From assembly GCA_903892415.1 (NCBI GenBank), contig CAITIQ010000204.1, positions 1 through 64,000 on the forward strand: a stretch of 64,000 nt of DNA, written 5' to 3'. How positions within the stretch are numbered: position 1 is the stretch's first letter; every line of letters begins with the position of its first letter. Shown one piece after another: positions 29,334 through 37,407 of this stretch. The notes under the pieces were generated by a model. That model made no database searches and was not told the origin of the DNA. It worked only from the letters and a program-made list of their open reading frames with translations. Made by a program: the position numbers and the translations under genes. Source of the stretch: an uncultured delta proteobacterium. GTDB taxonomy: Bacteria > Myxococcota_A > Polyangia > Polyangiales > Polyangiaceae.

Positions 29334-31172
29334 ATGGCAGGCGTTACTACTAACCAAGGTTTGTCAGCTGCATCTGACGCCACCGCTCACACCTCGCCGC
29401 TCGTTCCGACGGCGGCAGCGGATAATCCGAAGTCGCGAACGGAGGTTTCCGGCGGCAAAGCGGTGACACAAGGGACGACCTTGGCGGGCAACGCGACGTT
29501 GACCAACGGCTCGCCAAGCGTCACTGCCCAAGGAGACGGGCTGGCGCGCAACACCGATTCCACAGTGCACAAGCAACCGCCGAGCACCGGCGCCCTCGTT
29601 GAAGGCGGAGGAGCAGGGGCCAAGCCAAACGTCGACACAGAGGCCAAGAAGGCCTGCTCGATGGTCAAGATCAAGGTGCTCAAGAGCGGCAAGCGCACGC
29701 TCGAAGACAGCAAGATTCTCGAGATCGTCGACGACGACGTCACCGAGCTCGAGGCCGAGCGCATCAACGCCAAGAAGCAAGGCCCGCCGGAGTGCCCCGA
29801 AGCCAAGCCCCACACCAAGTGGATCATTTCCCGCAAAAAGGGCGGGGACATGAACGAAAAGAAGGAGGAGCTTTTCGGCGACAAGCAGACGCTCGCGGTC
29901 AATTGGTACAACCCCAATCCCGACTTTGCTCGTGAACCACCGAAGGACGTCAAACTCACCGATAAAGAGAAGGCCGAAAAGGAAGCCTATCAGGCCGACA
30001 AGGCGGCCAAGAACCTCAAGGATGCGCAGAACGCCGCTGATCGTGAAGCGGGGGAGCGCATCGCTAAGGACTCACGCGTTCGACGAGGCCTCGACCCGAA
30101 CACGATCGACTCCAATGTCCAGAATCGCACGCCACTCACCGGAGACCGTGCAGCAGCGAAGGCTGAGGCCCGCGAGGCCTGGAAGAACGGTGGCCGCGAC
30201 GCCGTCGTCGACGAGAAGCTGAAGCAGAAGGCTAAATGGGGCGAATTGATGAAGAAGGGCAAGCCCCTCATCACCGCCGCCACGAACATCAAGAGCATCT
30301 ACGACTGGCTCAAGGTCTTCCGCTTTCGCAACGATCCGCGCCGAATCAACATTCAAGCGATTGCCTGTTCAGGCTCTCAAAGCTTCGAACTCGTGATCTT
30401 CCCGTATAAAGAAGCTGAGTTCGATCTCAAGGATTTCGGACCGGTGAAGGCTGCCTTCGAGAAGTTGAAGTCCTTCGCTGAAGCCGGACAACGGCTGCTC
30501 AACACAATCGGCGCTCGATTTAGGCTCGACATCAAGCTGCTCGAGGATCCTGCAGCGAAATTCGTTTGTCAGTGGAAGGAGCTGGACAGGGACGTCCCGA
30601 GCATCGGACTGAAGAAGTACCAGTGCAACAAGGCCGTGTACTTGGATCTTTCCTGCACCGAACTATTGAGCGCTGAGGTCAAGCTCGGCGTACCGCTGAG
30701 TGCGTTGCTCAATGCGATTCCCGGACTCGGCTGGGTGGCGCAAAAAATCATCGACTACGTCGCCGACGCTCAAGTCGGCGTGCGCTTCAAAGTTCAGTTA
30801 GGGATAAAGCTCTCCTTTGGCTGGAACGAATACGAAGAGATTCTCATCGCCGACCTCACTGTCCCCTTGGCATTCGAGTTCTTCCTCTATGCCTCAATCA
30901 GCATTCGCAGGCTGGGTTCTGTGACAGTCGAGGGTGGTGCGCAATGGAAGCCCACCTTCGGCAATCTCAAGAAGTACCCGCCGGAGAATGACATCGGCTT
31001 CGATCTGCAAAAGGGTTCGATCGATCCTGGCGTTAAGGCAATGTTCCAGATCCGCGCCTTGTGGTGGGAACGTGATGAAAGCGGCTCGTGGTTCCCGGAC
31101 TCCTGGAAGTACAAGTACGGAGATCAGACCTTCCGCCCGCTACGCTCGCTCTTCGCGAAGAATGACGGCTAG
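29334..31172 (+). CDS. Candidate T6SS effector with PAAR-like N-terminus
   Basis: A 612-residue protein. Residues 1 to 90 are Gly/Thr/Ser-rich (GGKAVTQGTTLAGNATLTNG, then GDGLARNTDSTVHKQP), resembling PAAR-like/DUF4150 sheaths that cap VgrG, though not a certain match. Residues 200 to 330 are Lys/Ala/Glu-rich and helical. Residues 340 to 612 form a distinct domain with hydrophobic stretches (LGVPLSALLNAIPGLGWVAQKI, split here for length, and LTVPLAFEFFLYASISIRRL) and a Trp-rich end. No known catalytic motif was recognised. A strong ribosome site GAGAGGAG precedes ATG. There is no small immunity-like gene directly after it. Confidence 0.5.
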   Translation: MAGVTTNQGLSAASDATAHTSPLVPTAAADNPKSRTEVSGGKAVTQGTTLAGNATLTNGSPSVTAQGDGLARNTDSTVHKQPPSTGALVEGGGAGAKPNVDTEAKKACSMVKIKVLKSGKRTLEDSKILEIVDDDVTELEAERINAKKQGPPECPEAKPHTKWIISRKKGGDMNEKKEELFGDKQTLAVNWYNPNPDFAREPPKDVKLTDKEKAEKEAYQADKAAKNLKDAQNAADREAGERIAKDSRVRRGLDPNTIDSNVQNRTPLTGDRAAAKAEAREAWKNGGRDAVVDEKLKQKAKWGELMKKGKPLITAATNIKSIYDWLKVFRFRNDPRRINIQAIACSGSQSFELVIFPYKEAEFDLKDFGPVKAAFEKLKSFAEAGQRLLNTIGARFRLDIKLLEDPAAKFVCQWKELDRDVPSIGLKKYQCNKAVYLDLSCTELLSAEVKLGVPLSALLNAIPGLGWVAQKIIDYVADAQVGVRFKVQLGIKLSFGWNEYEEILIADLTVPLAFEFFLYASISIRRLGSVTVEGGAQWKPTFGNLKKYPPENDIGFDLQKGSIDPGVKAMFQIRALWWERDESGSWFPDSWKYKYGDQTFRPLRSLFAKNDG

Positions 31173-31218
31173 TCAAGGTTGTCTGGCCTGCCGCCTTGAC
31201 GTCGTCGCCGAACCTTGA
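31172..31218 (+). repeat. Competing inverted repeats between effector and second DUF2169 gene
   Basis: GTCAAGG (31172-31178) can pair with CCTTGAC (31194-31200), and TCAAGGTT (31173-31180) with AACCTTGA (31211-31218); the left arm is shared, so the two hairpins exclude each other. No U-run follows. A further hairpin GCCGG/CCGGC lies at 31251-31264. It may influence read-through or RNA stability inside the module. Confidence 0.4.
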
Positions 31219-31300
31219 TTCTACGGCCGTGATTTCGGTCGATGCGCCTTGCCGGTCCTCCGGCGAGGCGCAAGCCAAGCTGTGGTAGGTGGAGAGATAG

Positions 31301-32743
31301 ATGGATCGTATTTTGGTCGCCACGTCGGCTGCTCACCTGTCGGCGAAGCTGAGCCGAGCGCCCCAAGTTACCGGCGTGCTTCACTGGCGCTACGAGGACA
31401 CGGGGCTCTACGGCATCATCGTCAAGACGAGGGTCCCGTTCGACGACGCCAACGGCCTAACGCGCCCGGACGTGATGCTGGGGACGCCGGAGCAGTCGGA
31501 GACGTTGCTGCGCCCGATTGACTTTGTTCCGTCCAAACCTTGGATCGACGTGGCGCTGACCGGCTCGTTCAACTTGGTGAGCAAACGAGGCGAACCGATA
31601 CGAGCCACTGCTCGCTTGGTGCTGGGTGAAGAGGAAACACCCATCTCGATCACCAGCGAGGTTGGAGGACGAATCGCAGTTAGCGAGCGCTCGGTGCGCG
31701 TGATCGGCGGGACGAAGGAACACTGCGGGCTCAATGAGGCGCTGAACCCAGCCGAGACCGAGTTTGATCATGCTGAGGGCTTCCCTTTCGAGCTGTACTC
31801 CTTCAGCCACCCTGCCCTGGCTCGTAACTTGGGGACGCTCACACCGGGAATGGAGTTCTCCCTCCAGCTGGACGATCAGCCCGAACCCTACTTCAAAGCG
31901 CGCATCCCCGAGCGGGCTCCGCGAGTGCTCGTGGATGCGCAGGACGGCGATGAGAAGAGTCGCATCCAGCCGCTCCACCTCGACACCTTGATCATCGACC
32001 TCGAGAAGTGTGAACTCGAGCTCACCTGGCGGGGCTCCTGGTTCCGCAGGGATGACCCGAGCGAGATTGACCGGGTGCTCATTGGCTGGGCGACGGAGGA
32101 TGAGTGGGAGGACGGCTTCGCTGAACTCTACCGGGAGATGGGCCACGGGCACTTCGAATGGGCGTGGAGCTACGAGGATGCTGTTGCGGGCATCGCTCCC
32201 CCCGACCTCAACGAAGATGAGCTCGAGGATGCCATGTACTCGACGCTCGATTGCCCGTTCGCACCGGACCCCCGCATCACCGTCGAAGAGTTCGCGAAGA
32301 TTCAAGCCGAACTCAACGAAGCAAGGCAACCTCGCGCCGACATCTTCCAAAAACACGACACCAACGAGTTCAGGTTTGCGCTCGAGAGTCGCGCCTGGAC
32401 CGAACGGATGACGGAAGAAACCCTCCAGAACCCGATCGAGGCGCCGCTGGCGACGCGCTACGCGCAAGCGATGGCACGTGAAAGCCAGGCTTTCGCTCGT
32501 CCGCATGAGCAAGAGCGTACGTTGCGCGAATTTGCTGAGCTGCGACATCGCATGTCGATCGGGGATCCCAGCAAAGCCTTGAAACACGCGAAGCTGTCGC
32601 TCGGCGAGTGGATACGATGGGAGCGCGACACGATGACGCGACTCCAAGCGGACCCGCGAGCCGCCGAGGAACTCGAGCATCATCTGTCGGAGCTTCAGGG
32701 CGCAGCGAAGGCCAACCAGCTTGTGAAGGCTGAAGCCAGATGA
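31301..32743 (+). CDS. DUF2169-type T6SS adaptor, second and larger copy
   Basis: A 480-residue protein. Residues 1 to 290 follow the DUF2169 plan: PWIDVALTGSFNL, GEEETPISITSEVG, a later LHLDTLIIDLEKCELELTWRGSWF. The final 190 residues are an additional helical, acidic region (LNEDELEDAMYSTLDCPFAPDP and onwards). It is clearly different from the copy at 20151. ATG follows GGTGGAGAG. It overlaps the ketosynthase-like gene by 4 bases (ATGA). Paired adaptors at both ends of the spike genes suggest different clients. The role in loading effectors is family knowledge and inference. Confidence 0.68.
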   Translation: MDRILVATSAAHLSAKLSRAPQVTGVLHWRYEDTGLYGIIVKTRVPFDDANGLTRPDVMLGTPEQSETLLRPIDFVPSKPWIDVALTGSFNLVSKRGEPIRATARLVLGEEETPISITSEVGGRIAVSERSVRVIGGTKEHCGLNEALNPAETEFDHAEGFPFELYSFSHPALARNLGTLTPGMEFSLQLDDQPEPYFKARIPERAPRVLVDAQDGDEKSRIQPLHLDTLIIDLEKCELELTWRGSWFRRDDPSEIDRVLIGWATEDEWEDGFAELYREMGHGHFEWAWSYEDAVAGIAPPDLNEDELEDAMYSTLDCPFAPDPRITVEEFAKIQAELNEARQPRADIFQKHDTNEFRFALESRAWTERMTEETLQNPIEAPLATRYAQAMARESQAFARPHEQERTLREFAELRHRMSIGDPSKALKHAKLSLGEWIRWERDTMTRLQADPRAAEELEHHLSELQGAAKANQLVKAEAR

Positions 32744-33744
32744 GCGAGCTTTCGGTCTGGTCGATCGGAGCCTCCTCCCCCTTGGGCCTCGACGCGAGAC
32801 AAACAGCGTTGTTCTGGCGAGCCGGCAAAGCGGACCCTCGCGGGACGCGGTTTCGCGACAAGACGGGAGTTTCGGTCGGTGCAGTGCGCTCGGCGAACAT
32901 CAGCGATGACACCGTTGGCTACGAGCGAATGTTGGCGCTGGCCATCCCTGCGCTCGAGGAAGTGCTGTCAGCCGCGCCCCCGCAACTTCGCTCCGAACGG
33001 ACGATCTTGCTGCTGTCTTTGCCGGAGCTTTATGAAGGAGAGGACGAGCGCATCGCGACTCGGCTGCTTTTCGATTTGGCGAAAGCGGTGAACCTTTCGC
33101 TCGACGATCGCTCGGCGGTCGTCCGACTCGGAAGAGCCGGCTTTGCTGCGCTGCTCGGGCGTGCACAGCTCTATGGCGACATTCGAGTGATCATCGGCGG
33201 CGTCGATTCTTATTACGACGCAGCTCGCATGGCGACGCTCGATACCGGCTTCAGGCTGCTCTCGGAGCGCTCGGCAAACGGCTTCATTCCTGGAGAGGCA
33301 GCCGCCTTCGTCTGTGTGTCGCCAAAGCTTCGCAAAGTCCCGACCGAGGTGCGACGACTGGCGACCATCACCTTGGTCGCAACGGGCGAGCAGGACCTCG
33401 ACGGGCCGCCAACGGCTGGCTGCTTCACCAAGCTCCTTCGCGATCCGAGGCTGCCTCACCCGATCCCGTGGGTGCTCACCGACCTGAACGGCGAGCGGCA
33501 TCGCGTCAAAGAATGGACGTACGCGGCGATGAGAAACCCCGCGACCATCGATCCCGAAAAGACCATCATTCAAAATGTGCCGAGAGACTTCGGTGACGTC
33601 GGTGCGGCCAGCGGCGCGTTGTTGCTCGTGATCGGGACGCTCGGGCTCACGCTGGGTTTTGGCGCGGGCTCGAGCGTTGCCATCGTGACCGCGTCCGATG
33701 GGAAAGAGCGTGCTCTCATCCACCTTGCGAGGAATGACGAATGA
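32740..33744 (+). CDS. Beta-ketoacyl-synthase-like protein lacking the catalytic Cys (T6SS-associated)
   Basis: A 334-residue thiolase-fold protein shorter than true ketosynthases (about 410). Similarity is seen at the N-terminus (WSIGASSPLGLDARQTAL) and in VIIGGVDSYYDAARMATLDT followed by NGFIPGEAAAFV, a typical KS segment, and TDLNGERHRVKEW. At the place of the KS nucleophile (usually ACASS) the sequence reads VRLGRAGFAALL, so the catalytic Cys is absent. It is translationally coupled on both sides (ATGA with the DUF2169 gene, ATGA with the next). It is therefore probably a scaffold or adaptor, not an enzyme. Confidence 0.68.
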   Translation: MSELSVWSIGASSPLGLDARQTALFWRAGKADPRGTRFRDKTGVSVGAVRSANISDDTVGYERMLALAIPALEEVLSAAPPQLRSERTILLLSLPELYEGEDERIATRLLFDLAKAVNLSLDDRSAVVRLGRAGFAALLGRAQLYGDIRVIIGGVDSYYDAARMATLDTGFRLLSERSANGFIPGEAAAFVCVSPKLRKVPTEVRRLATITLVATGEQDLDGPPTAGCFTKLLRDPRLPHPIPWVLTDLNGERHRVKEWTYAAMRNPATIDPEKTIIQNVPRDFGDVGAASGALLLVIGTLGLTLGFGAGSSVAIVTASDGKERALIHLARNDE

Positions 33745-35585
33745 GCTCCTCCGGGATGAAGGATGTACAGGAACGCGCTGAACTCCTCGCGGAGGAGTTG
33801 GTCGACATTCTGTTGAGGCTTTCGAGCGCGGGCCGTGAGTTCGAGGGGACGGTAGCCGACCAATCACTCAGGCAGGCGCTCTCCGAGCTTTCAGAGTTCC
33901 GTGGCCGCGAGGACGCTGACGAGGAATGGGTTGGCCATCTGCGCAAGGCCCAAGAGCTCTTGAAGGGCAGCATCGAGCAGGTGGCGATCGCCACTGTTCG
34001 CGAATCTTTGCAAGACGCCGAGTCCTTCCTTGTGGCGTTGCAATCGAGCGCGATCGACCAGGTCGTCGAATCGGATGCAGCTGGCCGAGCGCCGCAAAGC
34101 CTGCGTCGCATTGCGGACTTCGACGTGTTCCTGGCTAGCAACGGTACCCCCGCGTGCCAGTCGGGAATCCCCATAGCCTCTCCGCGTTTCTTCGGTGCGC
34201 CCGAGCGCGAGCCAGACCCGGCAGATGACGATCCCGAGAATGAAGACAACGACGACCACCAGTCGGTGGTGACCGCCATTCGCCGCGAACACCCGGGGAA
34301 GAGCAGCGGCGGCACACAACCCGAGCGCATGATGTTGGAGACCTTGGCGCGGGAGGCCATGGAGGACATCGGGCCATTCTCCATGCTGCGTCGCTGTTTC
34401 GATCACGAAGCTTGGATCACCGCCGAAGAGTTTGAGAAGCGGCTGCTCGCGTGCTTCGACGCGCTTACGTCAACCGCTCGGCCTGTGGTCGAGGGACGGG
34501 CCCGCTTGAACCTCGCTGAGGCGCTCTACGGCTACGCAACCGAATGGTCGTTCCCCGATCGGGGACGAGCCTTTACCTTCGCCTTCGTTCTCGCCTGTCT
34601 ACCTTCGGATACGGCGTTGCTCTGGGTCGAGATGGGGCTCAAGACAGCTGACCCTCAGGTGTACCCCTCGTACGTGGAGGCACTTTCGCTGGGAAAGTCG
34701 GCGGCGATCAATGATCGGCTGCGCGGGCTGCTCGGCGGAGACGTGCGCAGAGAGCTGATGGTCGTCGCCCTTCAAACGGCGATTCGCCGACGTTACTTCC
34801 AGGCAGGAGCCATGTTGCCGCTCTTGACCCACCCCGATCCCACCGTGGCCGAACTGGCGACGCTCGCGACCTGCAACGCGAAGTCTTCGATGATGTTGGA
34901 AGCGTTGAACGGTCGGGACGCTGAAACCAGGCCGCTCGTACGAGCGACTCAGGGCTTGGTGCTCGCGATCCATGGTGAGAGTCGCGGGCGAATGATCCTC
35001 AAGGAGCTCGCGCCGAGAGCCCTCGCGGTGCGCGATGAAGCAACGGCGCGAAAAGTACTACGTGGCCTTTCGATCATCGGCAACCCGACGGATCATGAAG
35101 AAGTTTGGAAGTTGGCCGAGCTGACCAAACACTATCGCGACGTGGGCTTCTTCGGACATGCGCCCCACGTTCACGATCTGTTCGCCGTCATCAAGGTGCT
35201 CGATAAGCGCCTGCTCGAAGACAACGAGCCGGGCTTGGTCGAGCTGCTTCAGGGCTACGCCGACGACGCCGCGCTCGCCATTCACCGTATCTCGGGGATC
35301 ACCGTGCCGCGCTTCGGGTCGAAGCGACTCGACGTTGAAACGGCTGAACCGCTGGTGCTTGCGTGGCAACCGGCACTGGCCGGGCGGCTTCGACGCAACG
35401 CTGCCTTCAACCGACTGAGCGTGGTGGATGAGCTCCTGCATCCGCAGACCGTCCAAGGGGAACGCGAGATTTTGGCGGATGAACTCACGCTCCATTCCGC
35501 GGGAGAGGCGCGGTTCGACGTAAACGATTGGGTCGCCGACCAGCGCAGCTTCTTAAAGATGGTGCGCGAGGCGTGGAACCACTGA
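33741..35585 (+). CDS. HEAT-like repeat protein of the VgrG module
   Basis: A 614-residue protein, mostly alpha-helical. Residues 1 to 130 are a helical N-terminal part; residues 145 to 175 an acidic linker (DPADDDPENEDNDDH); from about 200 onward helix-turn-helix repeats such as HPDPTVAELATLATCNAKSS resemble HEAT repeats. The C-terminal block (RLRRNAAFNRLSVVDELLHP then FDVNDWVADQRSFLKMV) is of a type seen in T6SS-linked helical proteins (for example TIGR02270-type). It overlaps the ketosynthase-like gene by ATGA and ends the module. Protein-protein scaffolding is inferred from fold and context. Confidence 0.58.
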   Translation: MSSSGMKDVQERAELLAEELVDILLRLSSAGREFEGTVADQSLRQALSELSEFRGREDADEEWVGHLRKAQELLKGSIEQVAIATVRESLQDAESFLVALQSSAIDQVVESDAAGRAPQSLRRIADFDVFLASNGTPACQSGIPIASPRFFGAPEREPDPADDDPENEDNDDHQSVVTAIRREHPGKSSGGTQPERMMLETLAREAMEDIGPFSMLRRCFDHEAWITAEEFEKRLLACFDALTSTARPVVEGRARLNLAEALYGYATEWSFPDRGRAFTFAFVLACLPSDTALLWVEMGLKTADPQVYPSYVEALSLGKSAAINDRLRGLLGGDVRRELMVVALQTAIRRRYFQAGAMLPLLTHPDPTVAELATLATCNAKSSMMLEALNGRDAETRPLVRATQGLVLAIHGESRGRMILKELAPRALAVRDEATARKVLRGLSIIGNPTDHEEVWKLAELTKHYRDVGFFGHAPHVHDLFAVIKVLDKRLLEDNEPGLVELLQGYADDAALAIHRISGITVPRFGSKRLDVETAEPLVLAWQPALAGRLRRNAAFNRLSVVDELLHPQTVQGEREILADELTLHSAGEARFDVNDWVADQRSFLKMVREAWNH

Positions 35586-35617
35586 CGTTGGGACTCGCCG
35601 CGCTCGAGTCTCGACCT

Positions 35618-36487
35618 TCATTGCCAGCGTGGGATTCGCTCGCAAAGGTCGGGGAAGCCCAGGCGCTGCGCAGTCTCGCGAAAGCTCGGTAACGCGCCTT
35701 TCCACAAAAGGCCCTGGGTCGTTTCAACGATCGGGACGTCCCGACGCAAGGTTGCCAGCCGTTTGAAGAGCAAAGCGTGCTCCCAATTCGAAACCAGGGA
35801 CTCCAGCAAGCGTTCGGCCCCGCGCAGTTCTTTGGGCCATGCGCCGAGTGTCTTTGGCACGGCCTCGAGGGTGCCGAACTCCCTGAGCAAGACGGCAGCG
35901 CTCTTCTTCCCGAAGCCGGTGATCCCTGGATAGCCGTCGGCGGTATCGCCCACGAGCGCGAGGTAGTCGGGAATCGAGCTAGGAAGCACGCCGAACTTTT
36001 CGAGCACGCCCGCCTCGTCGGTGGTGGTTTTTCTTCGGCGATCCTCGAGGATGATCGACGTTCCCTTCACGCACTGCGCGAGATCCTTGTCGACGGTGCA
36101 CAAATTGATGCGCTCGAAGTCGCGCTCGAACAAGTGTGCAGCCGTAGCCATCGCGTCGTCCGCCTCGAACTCCACCATCGGCCAAACCACGAGACCGAGC
36201 TCACGCAGCAAGTCCTCCAGCAGCTGAAACTGCGCGAACAGCTCGGGAGCGAGCCCGCCGTCATCTTTGTAGCCAGGCCAAAGCTCGTTGCGAAAGCTGT
36301 GAACGACGTGGTCCGTCGCACAACCGATGAAAACGTCGCCTGGCTTGTGCAAGATGAGCAGCAGCGAAGCCAGCACCCCTCGCGTTGCGCCCACCTCTGT
36401 GCCATCAGGAGCTTTGCGCGGAGGAGCGCCAAACCACGCCCGGAACAACTCGTAGGTGGCGTCGATGATGTGCAGCTCAGGCGCCAC
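35618..36487 (-). CDS. 5'-3' exonuclease (PolA N-terminal / flap nuclease family)
   Basis: A 289-residue structure-specific nuclease starting with GTG. The metal-binding acidic cluster of the family is present: IIDATYELFRAWF near the N-terminus, VVWPMVEFEADDAMATAAHL (about residues 100 to 118), CTVDKDLAQCV, and ALVGDTADGYPGITGFGKKSA, the helix-hairpin-helix that grips DNA. Such stand-alone proteins remove RNA primers or flaps in replication and repair. Its start overlaps the nudC stop by 11 bases, so the two are co-transcribed. It is convergent with the HEAT-like gene. Confidence 0.9.
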   Translation of the reverse strand: MAPELHIIDATYELFRAWFGAPPRKAPDGTEVGATRGVLASLLLILHKPGDVFIGCATDHVVHSFRNELWPGYKDDGGLAPELFAQFQLLEDLLRELGLVVWPMVEFEADDAMATAAHLFERDFERINLCTVDKDLAQCVKGTSIILEDRRRKTTTDEAGVLEKFGVLPSSIPDYLALVGDTADGYPGITGFGKKSAAVLLREFGTLEAVPKTLGAWPKELRGAERLLESLVSNWEHALLFKRLATLRRDVPIVETTQGLLWKGALPSFRETAQRLGFPDLCERIPRWQ

Positions 36488-37328
36488 GTTGAAACTCCTC
36501 GATGTACGTATCGATCAAGAACTTGGCGATGCTCATCGGAGGCGGTAGCCCCGGCAGCGATCCCAGGTCGAACCAAGCGGCTTCCTCGAGTTCCTCGAGG
36601 TCTGGCGTCAGCTCCCCTGCTGCGTACTCGGCAAAGAAGCCCACCATCAACTGCGAAGGCATGGGCCAAGGTTGACTAGCGATGTAGCGAACATTTTTCA
36701 CCTCCAGCGCGGTCTCCTCGCGCACCTCGCGCAGCACGCAATGCTCGAGCGATTCACCCGCCTCGACGAACCCCGCAGAGAGCCCGTACATGCCCTTCGG
36801 AAAATGTCGCGCCCGCGTGAGCACGATGCGAGGCCCGTCGTGAATCAGCGTGATCATGCAAGGGGCGATCTGCGGGTAAAGATCGCGTTTGCAGGCCGAA
36901 CAATGTTGCGCGAGCTCCTTCTCGTGCGGCATGGTCGCCCCACCGCAAGCGCCGCAGAAGCGGTGCGTCCTCAAGAAATGCCCGTATTGCTGGCCCAACA
37001 GCGCGAGTTGAAGCTCCGGCTCGCGCAGCAGAAACAGCAGGTTTCGGACTCGTTCGGCGCCCCAACCCGCGGGCAAAGCTTGCTGCTCCGGCCAAAAGGC
37101 CAATTGCATCGAGCCGCCGCCGCTGAGCGAAGCAACGGTTCGAGACTCGGCCTGCGGGCCAAGCTCCCTCGCAAAATCGGCCCAACGAGGCAACGCCGGC
37201 TGCGCGCTCCGAGGACCTATCAGCAGCACCTTTTCACCAGCCATGACGATCACAGGGTCGGCTTCGCTGCGAACGGCGAGCGGAGTACGCCTAAATTCAG
37301 GAAGCGGGTCTCGGAGAAGGTAGGTCAT
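36477..37328 (-). CDS. nudC: NAD+ diphosphatase / RNA deNADding Nudix hydrolase
   Basis: A 283-residue Nudix enzyme that splits NAD(H) to NMN and AMP and can remove NAD caps from RNA. The start was placed at MTYLLRDPLPEFRRTPLAV; a longer frame extends upstream into the intergenic region. Zinc ribbon: CGACGG and CSACKRDLYPQ (about residues 138 to 165). Nudix box: GFVEAGESLEHCVLREVREE with the catalytic Glu residues. The NAD-specific SQPWPMPSQLM motif follows at about 235. Length and domain order fit NudC. It is divergent from gshA, sharing a 79-base gap that holds an inverted repeat. Confidence 0.93.
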   Translation of the reverse strand: MTYLLRDPLPEFRRTPLAVRSEADPVIVMAGEKVLLIGPRSAQPALPRWADFARELGPQAESRTVASLSGGGSMQLAFWPEQQALPAGWGAERVRNLLFLLREPELQLALLGQQYGHFLRTHRFCGACGGATMPHEKELAQHCSACKRDLYPQIAPCMITLIHDGPRIVLTRARHFPKGMYGLSAGFVEAGESLEHCVLREVREETALEVKNVRYIASQPWPMPSQLMVGFFAEYAAGELTPDLEELEEAAWFDLGSLPGLPPPMSIAKFLIDTYIEEFQRGA

Positions 37329-37372
37329 CGCGATCTCGCTTTGGAATGGTGTGTCTCGGTGGTAACCCGGAG

Positions 37373-37393
37373 TACCGCTTACGGAGAGCGGTA
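37373..37393. promoter_or_regulatory. Inverted repeat TACCGCT-N7-AGCGGTA in the nudC-gshA gap
   Basis: A perfect 7-base inverted repeat (37373-37379 and 37387-37393) lies 15 bases before the gshA start and 45 bases before the nudC start. A further TACCGC (37397-37402) repeats the left half. The position in a short divergent gap suits a shared operator, or an RNA hairpin masking the gshA start. Confidence 0.4.
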
Positions 37394-37407
37394 TAGTACC
37401 GCCGCCC

